Source: Clostridium sp. (GTDB lineage Bacteria > Bacillota > Clostridia > Lachnospirales > Lachnospiraceae). Taken from it: 64,000 nucleotides of DNA. The notes beneath the pieces are model-generated. The model saw nothing but the letters and a program-made list of their open reading frames with translations. It was not told the origin of the DNA and did no database searches. The stretch spans positions 36,308-100,307 of the forward strand of contig JAMOZY010000010.1 of NCBI GenBank assembly GCA_023667695.1. The letters run 5' to 3'. Shown here piece after piece: positions 8,085 through 15,608 of this stretch (its first letter is position 1; every line of letters starts with the position of its first letter). The translations under genes and the position numbers were made by a program.

Positions 8085-9288
8085 TAAAGTGATGGAAGAA
8101 CGTAAGAAGCTGGTGGAAAAGATTATTGAAAATATGAAGCTGGGTTATGTGCTGCCAAAGCCGGATTGGAATCAGGCAGCATTTCCGGATACCAGAATCT
8201 GTAATCCGGTATCTGGAGCAAGATATCATGGCTCGAATCTCATCCGGCTTTATATCACGGGCTTGGAGAAAGGTTATACAGATGGACGCTGGATGACATA
8301 TAAGCAGGCACAGTCAGAGGGCTGGCAGGTGCGAAAAGGAGAGCAAGGTGTTCGATGTGAAAAATACATTTTCACAAGGCAAATAGAAGAAGAGAATCCG
8401 GATACTGGAGAGCTGGAAAAGAAGACGGTTCCTTTATCAAAACCAATGGTAAATACCTTTGTGGTATTCAATGCCCGGCAGATTGAAGGAATTCCGGAGC
8501 GTGTGAATGAAATATTAGAGCCATTAAAGCCAGATGAAATACTTGATATGGCTGAATTATTTCAGGAATCCAGCAGTTGTCCAATCAGAGAAACCAATGA
8601 AGGAAAGGCCTACTATTCACCAGGAAAGGATGAAATTGTGCTGCCAAATCGGAATGCATTTTTAGATACCCAATCCTTTCTGGCAACCCAGTTACATGAG
8701 ATGGTACATTCGACCGGACATCCAGACCGGTTAAATCGTCCATTAACAGGTTTGTTTGGAAGTCCGGAATATGCAATGGAAGAACTGAGAGCAGAGCTTG
8801 GTTCTTTTTTTATTCAAAATGATTTGAATCTGCATTTTGATGCACAGCATTTTAATAGTCACACACAGTATTTAGAATCCTGGATCGGAGCATTGGAAAA
8901 AGATCCGAATGAATTGTTCCGGGCCATTGCGGATGCACAGAAAGCGAGTGATTATCTGGAGGAACGATATGAATTGCTAAGAGAGCAGAAACTGGAAGCA
9001 AAGCAGGAGCAATTATTGAGTAAACAGCAGGAGGCTGTTGTCAGGATGGCGGTGAAGCATGAGGCAAAGCAGCCGGGAAGCGGAAGGGAGCATCTGGAAC
9101 GTTGGATTGAAAAAGATATTCTGAAATGTCAGGAATTAAAGCTTCCGGTACGTTATGAGGAGATAAACTATATGCGGGAATCCTTTGAGCAATTAGCAAC
9201 CGATTTGTTGCCGGCACTGGATGAGGAACAACTACAGCTTATGCTATTAGAAGCTCAAGCTGAGCAGGGGATGATATTAGAAATGTAA
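8068..9288 (+). CDS. ardC: ArdC-like antirestriction protein with zincin domain and shared C-terminal tail
   Basis: 406 aa from ATG 8068 (GGGGGAA upstream). Residues 1-140 match the ArdC N-terminal ssDNA-binding domain (SGARYHGSNLIRLYI, YKQAQSEGWQVRKGEQG). A zinc-metalloprotease-like domain follows, with LHEMVHSTGH near residue 215 (HExxH) and a downstream Glu in YAMEELRAELGSFF. ArdC of plasmid pSa protects incoming DNA from restriction and has been reported to enter the recipient with the DNA. The last residues, LMLLEAQAEQGMILEM, repeat the tail of the two preceding proteins with six of eleven core codons changed synonymously. That makes ArdC the key clue to what the tail may do. Confidence 0.85.
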   Translation: MSGSYDKVMEERKKLVEKIIENMKLGYVLPKPDWNQAAFPDTRICNPVSGARYHGSNLIRLYITGLEKGYTDGRWMTYKQAQSEGWQVRKGEQGVRCEKYIFTRQIEEENPDTGELEKKTVPLSKPMVNTFVVFNARQIEGIPERVNEILEPLKPDEILDMAELFQESSSCPIRETNEGKAYYSPGKDEIVLPNRNAFLDTQSFLATQLHEMVHSTGHPDRLNRPLTGLFGSPEYAMEELRAELGSFFIQNDLNLHFDAQHFNSHTQYLESWIGALEKDPNELFRAIADAQKASDYLEERYELLREQKLEAKQEQLLSKQQEAVVRMAVKHEAKQPGSGREHLERWIEKDILKCQELKLPVRYEEINYMRESFEQLATDLLPALDEEQLQLMLLEAQAEQGMILEM

Positions 9289-9348
9289 CAAAGGATTTTC
9301 AAAAAATATTCGTTGATTAAAACAGAATATTGGAAGTGAGGTGAGCAG

Positions 9349-10302
9349 ATGGGCTATCAGTATTTTACAGAAGAACAGATTAATTATGCGAATCATGTCA
9401 ATATCGTAGAATATGCCAGGCGTCAGGGCTATCCGGTCAAAGAATACCACCGGGGCTACTGGAAGATACCGGGCTATGGGGGCTTGCTGATTGAGCCGGA
9501 TAAATGGTACTGGGAGGCAGAGCATCGGGGCGGCGGGCCGATTCAGTTTGTTATGCTGCTACAGAAGCTGTCCTGGGCAGAGGCGGTAAGAGAATTATTG
9601 AAGGAATCAAATCCTGATTTCCTGTACCACCCAGGAGAAGCTCCGGTGCTGGCGCACAATAAATCAAAGGATAAATCAATATTCCGGCTTCCGGCCAAGA
9701 ATACCACATTTGAGCATATATTCGCTTATTTAATCAAATCCCGGAAGTTAGACCAAGGTCTGGTGCAGCAGTTAGTAAAGGATAAGAAGCTGTATGAGGA
9801 TGTAAATGAGAACTGTGTTTTTGTAGGTCTTGATAAAGAAGGAACTGCCCGGTTTGCATCCATGCGGGGAACGAAAACAAAGCGGCCATATAAGGGGGAT
9901 GCAGCCGGTTCGGATAAACGGTATGCCTTTTCCTGTCCGGGCAGTACGGATACGGTGTACATATTTGAAGCTGCCATTGACCTGTTGTCCTATCAGACCT
10001 TATTAAAGCAATCCGGCATGGAAATCATGGACCATTATATTACCCTGGCAGGCATATCCATAGCGGCTCTGGAGCGGTATCTGGTGGATTATCCGGATAT
10101 CCGGAAGCTGGTGGTTTGTACAGATCAGGACGAAGCCGGAGAGGAAGCCTTCCGGCAGATTTATAAAGTGTATGCCGGGGAGTATGAGGTCCGGCGGCAG
10201 TCACCAAAGCCCTATAAGGATTTCAATGATTACCTGGTGCGTAAGGAATTCCAGCGGTTTTTGGAAGAGCAGGGGCTGATGGCTGCCACAGGGACATCTT
10301 AG
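9349..10302 (+). CDS. DUF3991/Toprim primase-like protein
   Basis: 317 aa from ATG 9349 with GTGAGGTGAG upstream. The N-terminal region (about 1-90; HVNIVEYARRQGYPVKEYHRGYWKIPGYGG ... HRGGGPIQFVM) resembles the zinc-less CHC2/DUF3991 region of mobile-element primases. The C-terminal half holds Toprim-like motifs: VYIFEAAIDLLS (Glu motif) and LVVCTDQDEAGEEA (DxD-like motif). Such proteins may prime complementary-strand synthesis after transfer. It lies directly upstream of the oriT candidate, which fits that role. Confidence 0.8.
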   Translation: MGYQYFTEEQINYANHVNIVEYARRQGYPVKEYHRGYWKIPGYGGLLIEPDKWYWEAEHRGGGPIQFVMLLQKLSWAEAVRELLKESNPDFLYHPGEAPVLAHNKSKDKSIFRLPAKNTTFEHIFAYLIKSRKLDQGLVQQLVKDKKLYEDVNENCVFVGLDKEGTARFASMRGTKTKRPYKGDAAGSDKRYAFSCPGSTDTVYIFEAAIDLLSYQTLLKQSGMEIMDHYITLAGISIAALERYLVDYPDIRKLVVCTDQDEAGEEAFRQIYKVYAGEYEVRRQSPKPYKDFNDYLVRKEFQRFLEEQGLMAATGTS

Positions 10303-10322
10303 CGGATTTCTTTTCGGCATTA

Positions 10323-10430
10323 CCCTACGAAGTAGGGGCAAGCTTCCCGATTGTATCACATTCGTGACACAATCAGCTTGTTAGGGAAGTATCCCTAAGA
10401 CCCTCTTGCAAGTAAGTAGGTAAGTAGTAG
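10323..10430. other. Candidate origin of transfer (oriT)
   Basis: This non-coding stretch before the mobC-relaxase operon is packed with inverted repeats: CCCTAC-GAA-GTAGGG (10323-10337); GATTGTATCAC/GTGACACAATC (10349-10359 with 10364-10374, one mismatch) nested inside CTTCCC (10343-10348) and GGGAAG (10384-10389); and TTAGGGA-AGTA-TCCCTAA (10381-10398). A GTAAGTAG/GTAAGTAG direct repeat follows (10412-10428). Position and structure match oriT regions recognised by MobP relaxases. The nick site itself cannot be fixed by eye. Confidence 0.6.
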
Positions 10431-10454
10431 AAATTACGGAAGGGAGGCGGTTCT

Positions 10455-10940
10455 ATCGCAAAGACGGAAGACATTCATTTCCGGGTAAGACCGGAGCTGA
10501 AATCACAGATTGAGGCAGCAGCCAGCGAGGCAGGAGAATCCCTGACCGGATACTGTGAACGGGTGCTGGCAGCGTCTGCCGGATATGTGAAGCCGGTGAC
10601 GCAGGAAACAGACCGGATAAAGGAGCCAAGGGAACGTACCGGGCGAAAGGATCAGTCCATTACCTTCCGGCTATCGAAAAAGGATAAGAAAGCAATCGAA
10701 GAGAAAGCCAGGCTGTGCCGGTTATCGGTGGGCGAATATCTGCTCCGGACAGTATTGGAGGATTCCGTCGTCGTTGTTGTAGAGGGCAAAGAAATCCTCC
10801 ATCAGTTATCCAAGCTTGGTACCAATCTGAACCAGTTGACGCTTCTGGCACACCAGGGGAAGATTACCTGTCCGGAGCTGGAGCCGACCAACCGTACCTT
10901 GAAAAAACTGTTACGGCAGCTGACCCGGTCACTGAAATGA
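10455..10940 (+). CDS. MobC-like relaxosome accessory protein, apparent ATC start
   Basis: The frame opens after a TAG at 10428 and has no ATG/GTG/TTG before a GTG at 10563, yet the homologous-looking sequence begins at 10455 (IAKTEDIHFRVRPELKSQIE...) directly after AAGGGAGG with 7-base spacing. Translation from ATC gives 161 aa; from GTG 10563 only 125 aa. The product has two ribbon-helix-helix-like segments (DIHFRVRPELK and SITFRLSKKDKKAIEEKA) and the C-terminal NQLTLLAHQG...LKKLLRQL typical of MobC. It should bind oriT and help the relaxase. It ends 10 bases before the relaxase start. Confidence 0.75.
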   Translation: MAKTEDIHFRVRPELKSQIEAAASEAGESLTGYCERVLAASAGYVKPVTQETDRIKEPRERTGRKDQSITFRLSKKDKKAIEEKARLCRLSVGEYLLRTVLEDSVVVVVEGKEILHQLSKLGTNLNQLTLLAHQGKITCPELEPTNRTLKKLLRQLTRSLK

Positions 10941-10950
10941 GGTGGAGCAT

Positions 10951-11976
10951 ATGGCAATCGTAGAATTTGCAAATGGAGAAGCATACTCCAAGCAGGGGAA
11001 ATATCATGGTTATAAGACCCATGCTTCCATGCAGCGGTTAATTGACTATATCACCAATCTGGAAAAGACCAGGGTGGATTTAATGAAAGGACTGCATTGT
11101 TCACCTCAGAATGCATATGATGAGTTTCTTTTGAATAAGACAATCTGGAACAAGACAGAAAATAATGACCGACGGATGGTGATTCATTTCATTCAGAGCT
11201 TTCCCCCGGAGGAAGATATAACACCGGAGATGGCATCGGAGATTGCAGGTAAGCTTTTGGAGCATAAATTCTTCCATGGCTTTCAGGCGGTTTATGCCAC
11301 GCATCTGGACACGGATCATATCCATACTCATTTTGTCATTGATGCCTGTAATAAGGAAACCGGGGAACAGTGGCATTTCAGTAAGGAGGACCTGCAGGAA
11401 ATTAAAGATTATTCGGACCAGCTCTGTCGGGAATACCAGTTATCCATTTGTCAGAAGAGGGAGAATTATACGGCTCCCCACCGGGGAAAGAATGAATCGG
11501 AGGTCATAAAGCAGGGTGGGAGCTGGAAGGAGGAAATCCGGATTGCTGCCACCATATGCGCCCAGTCGGCAGTTAGTAAAGCGGATTTCATCCGGCAGAT
11601 GAAGGAGCTTGGCTTTGGGGTGACCTGGAAGGACGAACACAAATACATTGTATTCCATGACAGACAGGGACACCGGGTAAGACATCACCGGCTGGAACCA
11701 GTAGAGGCATTTACCAAGGAGGCGCTGCTAAAACAATTTGAACTGAATCGGCAGGTATTAGAAATCGAGCGGGCAGAAGCAGCGGCAGACCGGATGGAGG
11801 GCCTGGAAGCATACCAGGGAATCCGCAGCGCATTATTCGTAGCAAAGAATCTGATACAGGCGGCAGAACAGCCCTATCCGCTGCAGAATCATGATGCCTT
11901 CAGCCGGACAGCTACCAAGGCAGCCATGGAGGAATTCGTGGCAGAACAGAAGAAAGGAAGAGGATATGAAAGATAA
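10951..11976 (+). CDS. MobP-type relaxase
   Basis: 341 aa from ATG 10951 (GAGGTGG upstream). The histidine-rich metal-binding motif HLDTDHIHTHF lies at about residues 118-128, and candidate catalytic Tyr residues occur in the N-terminal 45 residues, as in MobA/MobL (PF03432) relaxases. It nicks oriT and pilots the strand through the coupling protein. At 341 aa it is short for the family and lacks a large C-terminal helicase or primase domain; those functions may be supplied by the Toprim protein upstream. It overlaps the coupling protein gene by 11 bases. Confidence 0.9.
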   Translation: MAIVEFANGEAYSKQGKYHGYKTHASMQRLIDYITNLEKTRVDLMKGLHCSPQNAYDEFLLNKTIWNKTENNDRRMVIHFIQSFPPEEDITPEMASEIAGKLLEHKFFHGFQAVYATHLDTDHIHTHFVIDACNKETGEQWHFSKEDLQEIKDYSDQLCREYQLSICQKRENYTAPHRGKNESEVIKQGGSWKEEIRIAATICAQSAVSKADFIRQMKELGFGVTWKDEHKYIVFHDRQGHRVRHHRLEPVEAFTKEALLKQFELNRQVLEIERAEAAADRMEGLEAYQGIRSALFVAKNLIQAAEQPYPLQNHDAFSRTATKAAMEEFVAEQKKGRGYER

Positions 11977-13789
11977 GAAAACCAAAGTGCTTACATGGAT
12001 TGCATTATTGCTTGTCTGTGTGGTACTGAATACAATCCTGCTGCATAAGCTTCCCATCCGGGAAGGCAGTTATCTAAAGGTGGGATGCTGTATGCTGGTA
12101 CTGGAGGTCATGGGTATCTGGTATCTGATGATGGATGATAAGCAGTATAAGGCAGACATGATTCCAATCACACCGGATATTAAAACTCCGGCACCGGCAG
12201 GGCAGGGACAGCATGGGACCGCCAGATGGCTGAAGGAGAAGGAATATGACCGGGTATTTTCTTCCTGTGTCATTGATGGAGATACAACGGAAATTGACCA
12301 GGGTGGTCTGGTCATCGGCAAGAAGGATTTGAAAAACGGAGGCGAGAAGGTCTATTACATCAAAGACTTTATCCATTCCCTGACCGTTGGCTCCACCCGT
12401 TCTGGCAAGACCCGGCATGAGGTACTGGAAACTATCGGGTTATGCGGGCTGGCAGGCGAGAGCATGGTGATTACGGATATCAAGGGTGAGCTATATGATT
12501 ATACGGCTCCTTTTTTACGGGAGCAGGGGTATGGGGTTTATGTCATGGATTATGATGAACCCGTGCGTTCCGATGCCAATAATCCGTTGCAGCCGGTGAT
12601 TGACCGGATTGATGCAGAGGATGTTCCGGCTGCCATAGATGCCTGCTGGGATATCGTGTCTCAGTTGGTCGGGGAGGCGAAGGGAGAGCGTATCTGGAAT
12701 GATGGTGAATGCTCGGCTATTGCCGGAGCAATCATGGCGGTCTGCTATGATAACCGGATGCCGGACCGGCATAAATACCGGAATATGACCAATGTATATC
12801 ATTTTCTGGTGGAAATGTGTACACCCGTTGGCAAGCTTCTGCCCCTTAATTATTACCGGGCAGGTCTGCCGGATCAGCATCCCTGTAAGGCAGTGCTGGC
12901 AGTGGCCAATATTGCACCCAGCCGGACCAGAGGCTCTTTTTATACCTCAGCACTGCTGACCCTTCGGTTGTTTTCCAATCCTTATCTTTACAGTATCACA
13001 AGGGAATCCGGATATGAACTGGCGGACTTTGGAAGGCAGAAGACGGCATTATTCATTATCCTGCCGGAGGACCGGCAGACCTATCATGCAGTGGCGACCC
13101 TGTTCGTAACACAGATATACAGCCGGCTGTCCCGTCTGGCAAAGGAGGAGGGTGGTGTCCTGCCGGTTCCCGTGAATTTCATCTGTGATGAATTCGGTAA
13201 CTTTGCTAAGATACCGAACTTTATCCAGATGCTGACGGTTGCTGGCGGCAAACAGATTCGGTGGCATCTGTTCCTTCAGGACTATGCCCAGTTGGATGAT
13301 GTCTATGGCAGGGAGGCCGCAAAAACCATCCGGGGCAACTGTGAGATTAAGGTATATCTGCGGTCGGCTGACCCGGATACCAGGGATATTATTTCAAAGG
13401 ACCTGGGGAAATACACCACAAAGGGATATTCCTTAAGCTACAACAGGCATCGGGCAGAGAATTCATCCTCCAATACCAATCTGGTAGGCAGGGAGCTGCT
13501 GACCGGAGATGAGGTAGGAAGGATTCAACGGCCCTATTCCCTTATCATGTCATCGGCTTATCCGGCCATTCTGTATGCGCCGGACTTAAGTCAGTGGTCC
13601 TTCAATGAACGGTTTGGCATGGGGGATAAGGAACATAATGCAAGGCTGCGGCAACAGCGGCATGAACAGCGGCCGGTTCATCCGGTGGAGCATGTGGCTT
13701 TGTGGGGTATCTGGAAGAACTACCAGAGGAAAGCACAAAATGAACTGAAAAAGCAAATAGAAGCAGGATTAGGAGGAATGGAAGAATGA
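11966..13789 (+). CDS. VirD4/TraG-type conjugative coupling ATPase
   Basis: 607 aa from ATG 11966 (GGAAGAGG upstream). Two N-terminal membrane helices (about residues 9-26 and 39-56) precede a TraG/VirD4 ATPase domain with Walker A GSTRSGKT (142-149), Walker B MVITDIKGELYDY and a C-terminal conserved FICDEFGNFAKI. It sits at the inner membrane and delivers relaxosome and protein substrates to the type IV channel. If the shared C-terminal tails of the ICE proteins are translocation signals, this ATPase would be their receptor. Confidence 0.93.
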   Translation: MKDKKTKVLTWIALLLVCVVLNTILLHKLPIREGSYLKVGCCMLVLEVMGIWYLMMDDKQYKADMIPITPDIKTPAPAGQGQHGTARWLKEKEYDRVFSSCVIDGDTTEIDQGGLVIGKKDLKNGGEKVYYIKDFIHSLTVGSTRSGKTRHEVLETIGLCGLAGESMVITDIKGELYDYTAPFLREQGYGVYVMDYDEPVRSDANNPLQPVIDRIDAEDVPAAIDACWDIVSQLVGEAKGERIWNDGECSAIAGAIMAVCYDNRMPDRHKYRNMTNVYHFLVEMCTPVGKLLPLNYYRAGLPDQHPCKAVLAVANIAPSRTRGSFYTSALLTLRLFSNPYLYSITRESGYELADFGRQKTALFIILPEDRQTYHAVATLFVTQIYSRLSRLAKEEGGVLPVPVNFICDEFGNFAKIPNFIQMLTVAGGKQIRWHLFLQDYAQLDDVYGREAAKTIRGNCEIKVYLRSADPDTRDIISKDLGKYTTKGYSLSYNRHRAENSSSNTNLVGRELLTGDEVGRIQRPYSLIMSSAYPAILYAPDLSQWSFNERFGMGDKEHNARLRQQRHEQRPVHPVEHVALWGIWKNYQRKAQNELKKQIEAGLGGMEE

Positions 13790-14088
13790 ATGTAATACCT
13801 TTTATGTTATTGGCAAATGTAATGTTGACCGGGAATAAGATACTGGATTCTGTATTTGGACAGGGACTGCAGAATCTGTTTCAGGATGGAATCGGAGCCG
13901 GGCAGGTACTCGGCGGCTTAATCGTTATCGTCGTATTTATTGTCATCAGTATAAAAAAGTCAGCGGAAGAGGAGCAGGAACGGAAGCGGTATACCAAGTG
14001 GCAGATTGCACTGGTGGTAATCCTTGTATTGATTGCATTAGCCCAGGATTTGTTTAACATGGTGCTGTCCTACTTTGGTAAGGGGTGA
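13786..14088 (+). CDS. Small two-helix membrane protein, VirB2/pilin-like candidate
   Basis: 100 aa, ATG 13786 overlapping the coupling protein stop (ATGA). It has a Gly-rich amphipathic N-terminus (FGQGLQNLFQDGIGAGQ), a helix at about 38-55 (VLGGLIVIVVFIVIS), a charged loop (KKSAEEEQERKRYTK) and a second helix at about 73-92. This layout and position resemble VirB2/TrbC-like subunits of Gram-positive conjugation systems. There is no sequence motif that proves it. Confidence 0.6.
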   Translation: MNVIPFMLLANVMLTGNKILDSVFGQGLQNLFQDGIGAGQVLGGLIVIVVFIVISIKKSAEEEQERKRYTKWQIALVVILVLIALAQDLFNMVLSYFGKG

Positions 14089-14094
14089 TGGGAT

Positions 14095-14955
14095 ATGTGG
14101 CAGATAGTGCAGGACTTTTTATGGAATCTGGTCTTTGGAGATCAGGGACTGAACTGGTTTTATCAATACAATAATTTGAGAACCTTGTTTTTCGCTCTGG
14201 ATATTCAGCTTTTTTTTGATAATGTTGGAATCAGCATGAAGGCAGTCTGTAATACCATATACATTTATTCCTTTTATCTGATCATCTTAAAGTTTGTGAA
14301 AAAGGTATTGGATATCTATGCCCTTCAGACGGACGGAGATGCTGGGACGGATGTGTTTGTCGTAATTGCAAATTTCTGTAAGGCTATGGTGATTGCTATG
14401 TCCTTTACAACCATATGGAACTGGCTGCTGGAAATCGTGATTGATTTTAGTATGGATTTGATAAATACCATGAATCTGGGAGGCGGTACTACTTTGATGA
14501 ATGATATAAAGGCAATCGGGGAAGCTTCGCCGGATACACCACTATTTATAATCATTCCGATTTTTGTGGGACTGAACAATATTCTTCTTTTGTGTCAGCT
14601 AAAAAATGCTTTGGAGCTATGGATACTCCGGCTTGGTGTACCCCTTGCCTGCTGTGGGCTTCTGGATGCGGACCAGGGTGTTTATAAGCAGTATATGCGC
14701 TCCCTGTTCAAGGCGGTGCTGACCATTGTTATACAGGTGTTCCTAATGAATCTGGCACTTTACCTGATGACATTTATCCGGTTGGATGATTTGGCAAATT
14801 CTGTCCTGCTGGGAGCATATGCAATTATGACAGTCGTAGTGGCATTTGCCACACCGAAGCTGCTTAGTGAATTCTTGGTACCAAAGCAGGGCGGTGGCGG
14901 TAAGGTCATGCAGGCGGTCTATATGGGTTCCTTCCTGTTAAGGGGTGTGATGTAG
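14095..14955 (+). CDS. VirB6/TrbL-like polytopic membrane protein
   Basis: 286 aa with an N-terminal periplasmic or amphipathic region and about six hydrophobic segments spread over residues 55-275. The order (after a pilin-like gene and before PrgI), size and topology match the VirB6/TrbL-like channel component of Tn1549-type systems. The next gene starts directly after its TAG stop, so it is part of a tight operon. Confidence 0.75.
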   Translation: MWQIVQDFLWNLVFGDQGLNWFYQYNNLRTLFFALDIQLFFDNVGISMKAVCNTIYIYSFYLIILKFVKKVLDIYALQTDGDAGTDVFVVIANFCKAMVIAMSFTTIWNWLLEIVIDFSMDLINTMNLGGGTTLMNDIKAIGEASPDTPLFIIIPIFVGLNNILLLCQLKNALELWILRLGVPLACCGLLDADQGVYKQYMRSLFKAVLTIVIQVFLMNLALYLMTFIRLDDLANSVLLGAYAIMTVVVAFATPKLLSEFLVPKQGGGGKVMQAVYMGSFLLRGVM

Positions 14956-15177
14956 ATGGATACGTTAAAGGACCTGGTGGATGCCCTGATTATCATTACA
15001 CAATCCGCACTGGTTCTCCGGTTCATCATCTGCTGTATCAAGGAAACGGACCAGGAGGACCAGCCACAGATGTATAAGAAGCAGAAGCGTACCGCATTAA
15101 TCGCTTTTCTTGTGATTCTCTGTATCTATGATATACCGAAGCTGCTGGAGCGTTACATGGGTGTTACCGGACGGTAA
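14956..15177 (+). CDS. Small membrane protein of the conjugation operon, 73 aa
   Basis: ATG 14956 immediately follows the previous stop (TAGATG). One hydrophobic segment near residues 9-25 and a second near 47-60 flank a charged loop (KETDQEDQPQMYKKQKR). It probably forms part of the transfer channel, but I do not recognise a named family. Confidence 0.65.
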   Translation: MDTLKDLVDALIIITQSALVLRFIICCIKETDQEDQPQMYKKQKRTALIAFLVILCIYDIPKLLERYMGVTGR

Positions 15178-15190
15178 GAAAGGATAGGCT

Positions 15191-15520
15191 ATGGAAGAAA
15201 AAGAAAACAGGTTATTTATTCCCCAGGGCTTAAAGCCGGAGCGGGAATGGTATGAAGGATTTGGAAGAAAGGAACTGATGCAGGCGGTCTATGGTTCCAT
15301 TGGAGTCGTGGTATTGGCGGTCCTGGCTTATGGATTGACCGGACAGACACTATATGTAGTCATTATGCTGCTGTTTGGCGAGACTGGGGTAATGGCTATG
15401 GTGACCCGGTCACCGGTGACGAATCTATCAGTATTCAGTCAGCTTCAGGCAGTCATCCGGTACTGGAAGGAACAGCAGCATTATTCATATAAGCAGATGC
15501 GGGAGGAGGAACCCTTATGA
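15191..15520 (+). CDS. PrgI family (VirB3-like) conjugation protein
   Basis: 109 aa. It starts EEKENRLFIPQGLKPEREWYEGFG, the typical PrgI opening, followed by two membrane helices (about 35-52 and 54-72) and a cytoplasmic tail (QAVIRYWKEQQHYSYKQ). PrgI/VirB3 proteins associate with VirB4 in the inner-membrane complex. VirB4 is not the next gene here; about 9 kb of other genes intervenes before 24917. Confidence 0.85.
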   Translation: MEEKENRLFIPQGLKPEREWYEGFGRKELMQAVYGSIGVVVLAVLAYGLTGQTLYVVIMLLFGETGVMAMVTRSPVTNLSVFSQLQAVIRYWKEQQHYSYKQMREEEPL

Positions 15521-15608
15521 ACGAAGTTCATAACTATAAATGGGTTCCGACGATATGCCGCTGAGTGAAACGAGGGGGCAATACATATTATACGAGGAGG
15601 AATGGGAA

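Noticed and set aside
10563..10940. GTG 10563 as the mobC start
   Set aside because: It would remove a conserved-looking DNA-binding segment that follows a good ribosome binding site; kept only as an alternative.
15517..15608. Frameshifted extension of the gene at 15609
   Set aside because: The short coupled frames here could be joined only by two shifts, and the gene at 15609 has its own strong ribosome binding site; mentioned as a leader only.
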